Positions 5,208-6,681 of a DNA stretch of 6,681 nt are shown here, one piece after another. This DNA is from Bacilli bacterium. Its GTDB lineage: Bacteria > Bacillota_I > Bacilli_A > RFN20 > CAG-288. A model generated the notes under the pieces. It made no database searches and was not told where the DNA came from. It saw nothing but the letters and a program-made list of their open reading frames with translations. Every line of letters starts with the position of its first letter. Within the stretch, counting starts at the first letter, position 1. The stretch is taken from the NCBI GenBank assembly GCA_028707375.1, contig JAQWCB010000051.1, forward strand, positions 1 through 6,681, read 5' to 3'. Both the position numbers and the translations under genes were made by a program.

Positions 5208-6425
5208 ATGACTTCTGAGAAAATATTGTTAGCTTGCTTACGCAAGGCTGATTGCAATTTCAATTTAATTCAAGATGGCGACAAAATTCTTGTCGGCCTT
5301 TCTGGTGGTAAGGATTCTTATACCCTTATTAAATTATTAAATCGTTACGCTAAGTTTCCGAATAAGCACTTTTCCTTTGTGGCACTCTTTATCGATTTAG
5401 GTTTTGGTTCGAATGCTCAGCCTCTTATTGATTTTTGTCATCAAGAACACATTGAATTGATTGTTCAAGAAGCCCACGATGTCGCAAAAATTCTAAATTT
5501 GCATCGCAAGAATAATCTTTTGCCGTGTTCTATATGTTCCCGAATGAAGAAAGCTATTATCAATCAAGCCGCTCATCGATGTAAAGCCAATAAAGTGGCG
5601 TTTGCTCACCATACTGATGATGCGATTGAAACCTTATTTATGAATATGACATATGGGGGGCGACTTGCTACTTTTGCTCCTAAGATGCATTTAGATAAGG
5701 AAGATATTACATTTATTCGCCCTTTGATATATGCTCGCGAACACGATATTGTCGCTTATGCCACGAAAGAAAAATTTCCTATATTGGCTAATCAATGCGG
5801 AAATGATAAAAAGACCAAGCGCGAAGAGTTCAAAATATTTTTGCACAAATATTATCAAAAGTATCCGACAGCTAAATCAAATTTCCAGGCTATGTTATTA
5901 AATCAAGAAAAAACTCAGCTGTGGTATGATGATTTTGTTTATGCCTTTGATGATGGTTGTTACGTTAAAAAGGTAGTTAATGCCGCAGATATGGTTAGAT
6001 GTTATTTGATTCGTTCAAAGGTTTTTATTGAGGAGCAAAAGGTTGCTATCAATGAGGAAATTGAATCCGATGATATTTTATATACACATTACCTATTTTT
6101 CACCAACGATCAAAAAGCTATCGGAACGATGCGAGTATTGCTTGATGAAAAAGCACATATTGCTCACTTTGGGCGCATCGCTATTCTAAAAAATTATCGC
6201 CAGCAAAAATATGGTCAGCGCATGGTCTGGCAAGTTGAAAAACTGCTCTCGCAGAAGTACTCACCGCTAACCGTTCAATTAGCCGCTCAAGTCCAAGCGC
6301 TGAATTTTTATCAAAGCCTTGGTTATAAAATCGTTTCGGAAAAATTCTTAGATGCTGGAATCGAACATTGCAAGATGGAAAAATATATTAAATTTCCCAT
6401 TTTAGATAAAAAGAAAATATACTAA
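5208..6425 (+). CDS. fusion of TtcA-family tRNA 2-thiocytidine synthase and YjcF/ElaA-type GNAT acetyltransferase
   Basis: The 405-aa protein has two domains. Residues about 1-215 are a TtcA-type PP-loop ATPase: SGGKDS (32-37), the PCSICSRMKK pair C107/C110, AFAHHTDDAIET (131-142), MNMTYGGRL (145-153), IRPLIYAREHDI (170-181) and C197. TtcA enzymes use ATP and a [4Fe-4S] cluster held by three cysteines to thiolate C32 of tRNA; C107, C110 and C197 are the likely ligands. After a linker (about 216-250), residues about 251-395 match YjcF/ElaA GNAT proteins: VFIEEQ (272-277), the acidic pair D288/D289, H294, GRIAI (322-326), AAQVQALNFYQSLGY (359-373) and DAGIEH (382-387). The acetyl-CoA loop reads RQQKYG (331-336), with Lys where Gly is usual. 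The frame is unbroken. GAGG lies 7 nt before the ATG. The acceptor of the acetyl group is unknown. Confidence 0.88.
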   Translation: MTSEKILLACLRKADCNFNLIQDGDKILVGLSGGKDSYTLIKLLNRYAKFPNKHFSFVALFIDLGFGSNAQPLIDFCHQEHIELIVQEAHDVAKILNLHRKNNLLPCSICSRMKKAIINQAAHRCKANKVAFAHHTDDAIETLFMNMTYGGRLATFAPKMHLDKEDITFIRPLIYAREHDIVAYATKEKFPILANQCGNDKKTKREEFKIFLHKYYQKYPTAKSNFQAMLLNQEKTQLWYDDFVYAFDDGCYVKKVVNAADMVRCYLIRSKVFIEEQKVAINEEIESDDILYTHYLFFTNDQKAIGTMRVLLDEKAHIAHFGRIAILKNYRQQKYGQRMVWQVEKLLSQKYSPLTVQLAAQVQALNFYQSLGYKIVSEKFLDAGIEHCKMEKYIKFPILDKKKIY

Positions 6426-6434
6426 AATTAATAT

Positions 6435-6441
6435 AGGTGAT
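6435..6441 (+). promoter_or_regulatory. ribosome binding site supporting a GTG start at 6446
   Basis: AGGTGAT (6435-6441) matches the 3' half of the full Shine-Dalgarno consensus and lies 4 nt before the GTG at 6446. A second AAAGGTG overlaps that start, but the only alternative behind it, TTG at 6456, is followed directly by a TAA stop. Confidence 0.55.
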
Positions 6442-6445
6442 AAAG

Positions 6446-6681
6446 GTGAAATATTTTGTAAGCTATGGTAGCATTGTCGGAAACAAAGATAATGTCAAGA
6501 GAGAAAAGTTGAGACTTCAGGCCTATAATTTAACGATCCATTTTCTGAATCGCGGAAAAGAGACTCAAAACTATATCTATGAGCGTTTTGCTTATCTCAA
6601 GGATTATTTTGAGTCATCTGAATTCTGCAAAATATATTTCCTATCGCCTTTTATTATCAATCAATCACAACTGGTTCAAGA
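6446..6681 (+). CDS. unrecognised protein, 5' part only
   Basis: A frame opens with GTG at 6446, reads MKYFVSYGSIVGNKDNVKRE and stays open for 78 codons to the window edge. It starts 20 nt after the stop of the TtcA-GNAT gene with no terminator between, so the two are probably co-transcribed. The visible part is charged and aromatic-rich (many Tyr, Phe and Lys) and has no signal peptide, membrane segment or motif that I recognise. A cytoplasmic protein is likely. Codon use resembles its neighbours. I do not know the family; the frame itself is supported by the ribosome binding site and by uninterrupted length in A/T-rich DNA. Confidence 0.6.
   Translation, partial: MKYFVSYGSIVGNKDNVKREKLRLQAYNLTIHFLNRGKETQNYIYERFAYLKDYFESSEFCKIYFLSPFIINQSQLVQ

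Noticed and set aside
5823..5960. Frameshift or sequencing-error join between separate ttcA and GNAT genes
   Set aside because: The frame is continuous from 5208 to 6425 through a normal-looking linker, and no ribosome binding site with an alternative frame start is apparent at the junction.
1..6681. Mycoplasma genetic code (TGA as Trp)
   Set aside because: TGA ends truB and ribF at the expected family lengths, and tryptophans in conserved proteins are TGG.

Overview
The window looks like ordinary chromosome from a low-G+C Gram-positive-type bacterium (Bacillota, or a Mollicutes relative such as the Acholeplasma/Izemoplasma/Erysipelotrichia side). It is A/T-rich throughout and has AGGA/AAGGTG-type ribosome binding sites and TATAAT-like -10 boxes. 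TGA is used as a true stop (truB, ribF) and TGG as tryptophan, so the mycoplasma code 4 does not apply. No mobile element, CRISPR array, rRNA or tRNA gene was seen. The lineage is inferred from style only.

Layout, left to right. (1) 42-1241 (+): a cation diffusion facilitator with a second C-terminal ferredoxin-like domain and an N-D/D-D metal quartet that suggests manganese. (2) 1368-2858 (+): lysS, class II lysyl-tRNA synthetase, with its own good promoter and a small perfect hairpin at the predicted 5' end of the transcript. (3) 2859-3088: an A/T-rich 230-nt spacer ending in a promoter. (4) 3089-3403 (+): a 104-aa degenerate GNAT-like protein. (5) 3384-5143 (-): a two-gene truB-ribF operon with a 4-nt ATGA overlap; the 3' end of ribF overlaps the 3' end of the GNAT-like gene by 20 nt. 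(6) 5144-5207: a short divergent promoter region with two 10-bp palindromes. (7) 5208-6425 (+): an unusual fusion of a TtcA-type PP-loop tRNA thiolase with a YjcF/ElaA-type GNAT acetyltransferase. (8) 6446-window end (+): the first 78 codons of an unrecognised protein, 20 nt behind the fusion gene.

Three genes act on tRNA: charging (lysS), pseudouridine 55 (truB) and probable 2-thiolation of cytidine 32 (the TtcA domain). ribF makes FMN and FAD. The CDF exporter handles metal homeostasis. The least ordinary part is the right end: the TtcA-GNAT fusion and its unknown downstream partner. No convincing new multi-gene system is visible; the fusion gene is the best candidate for something undescribed.
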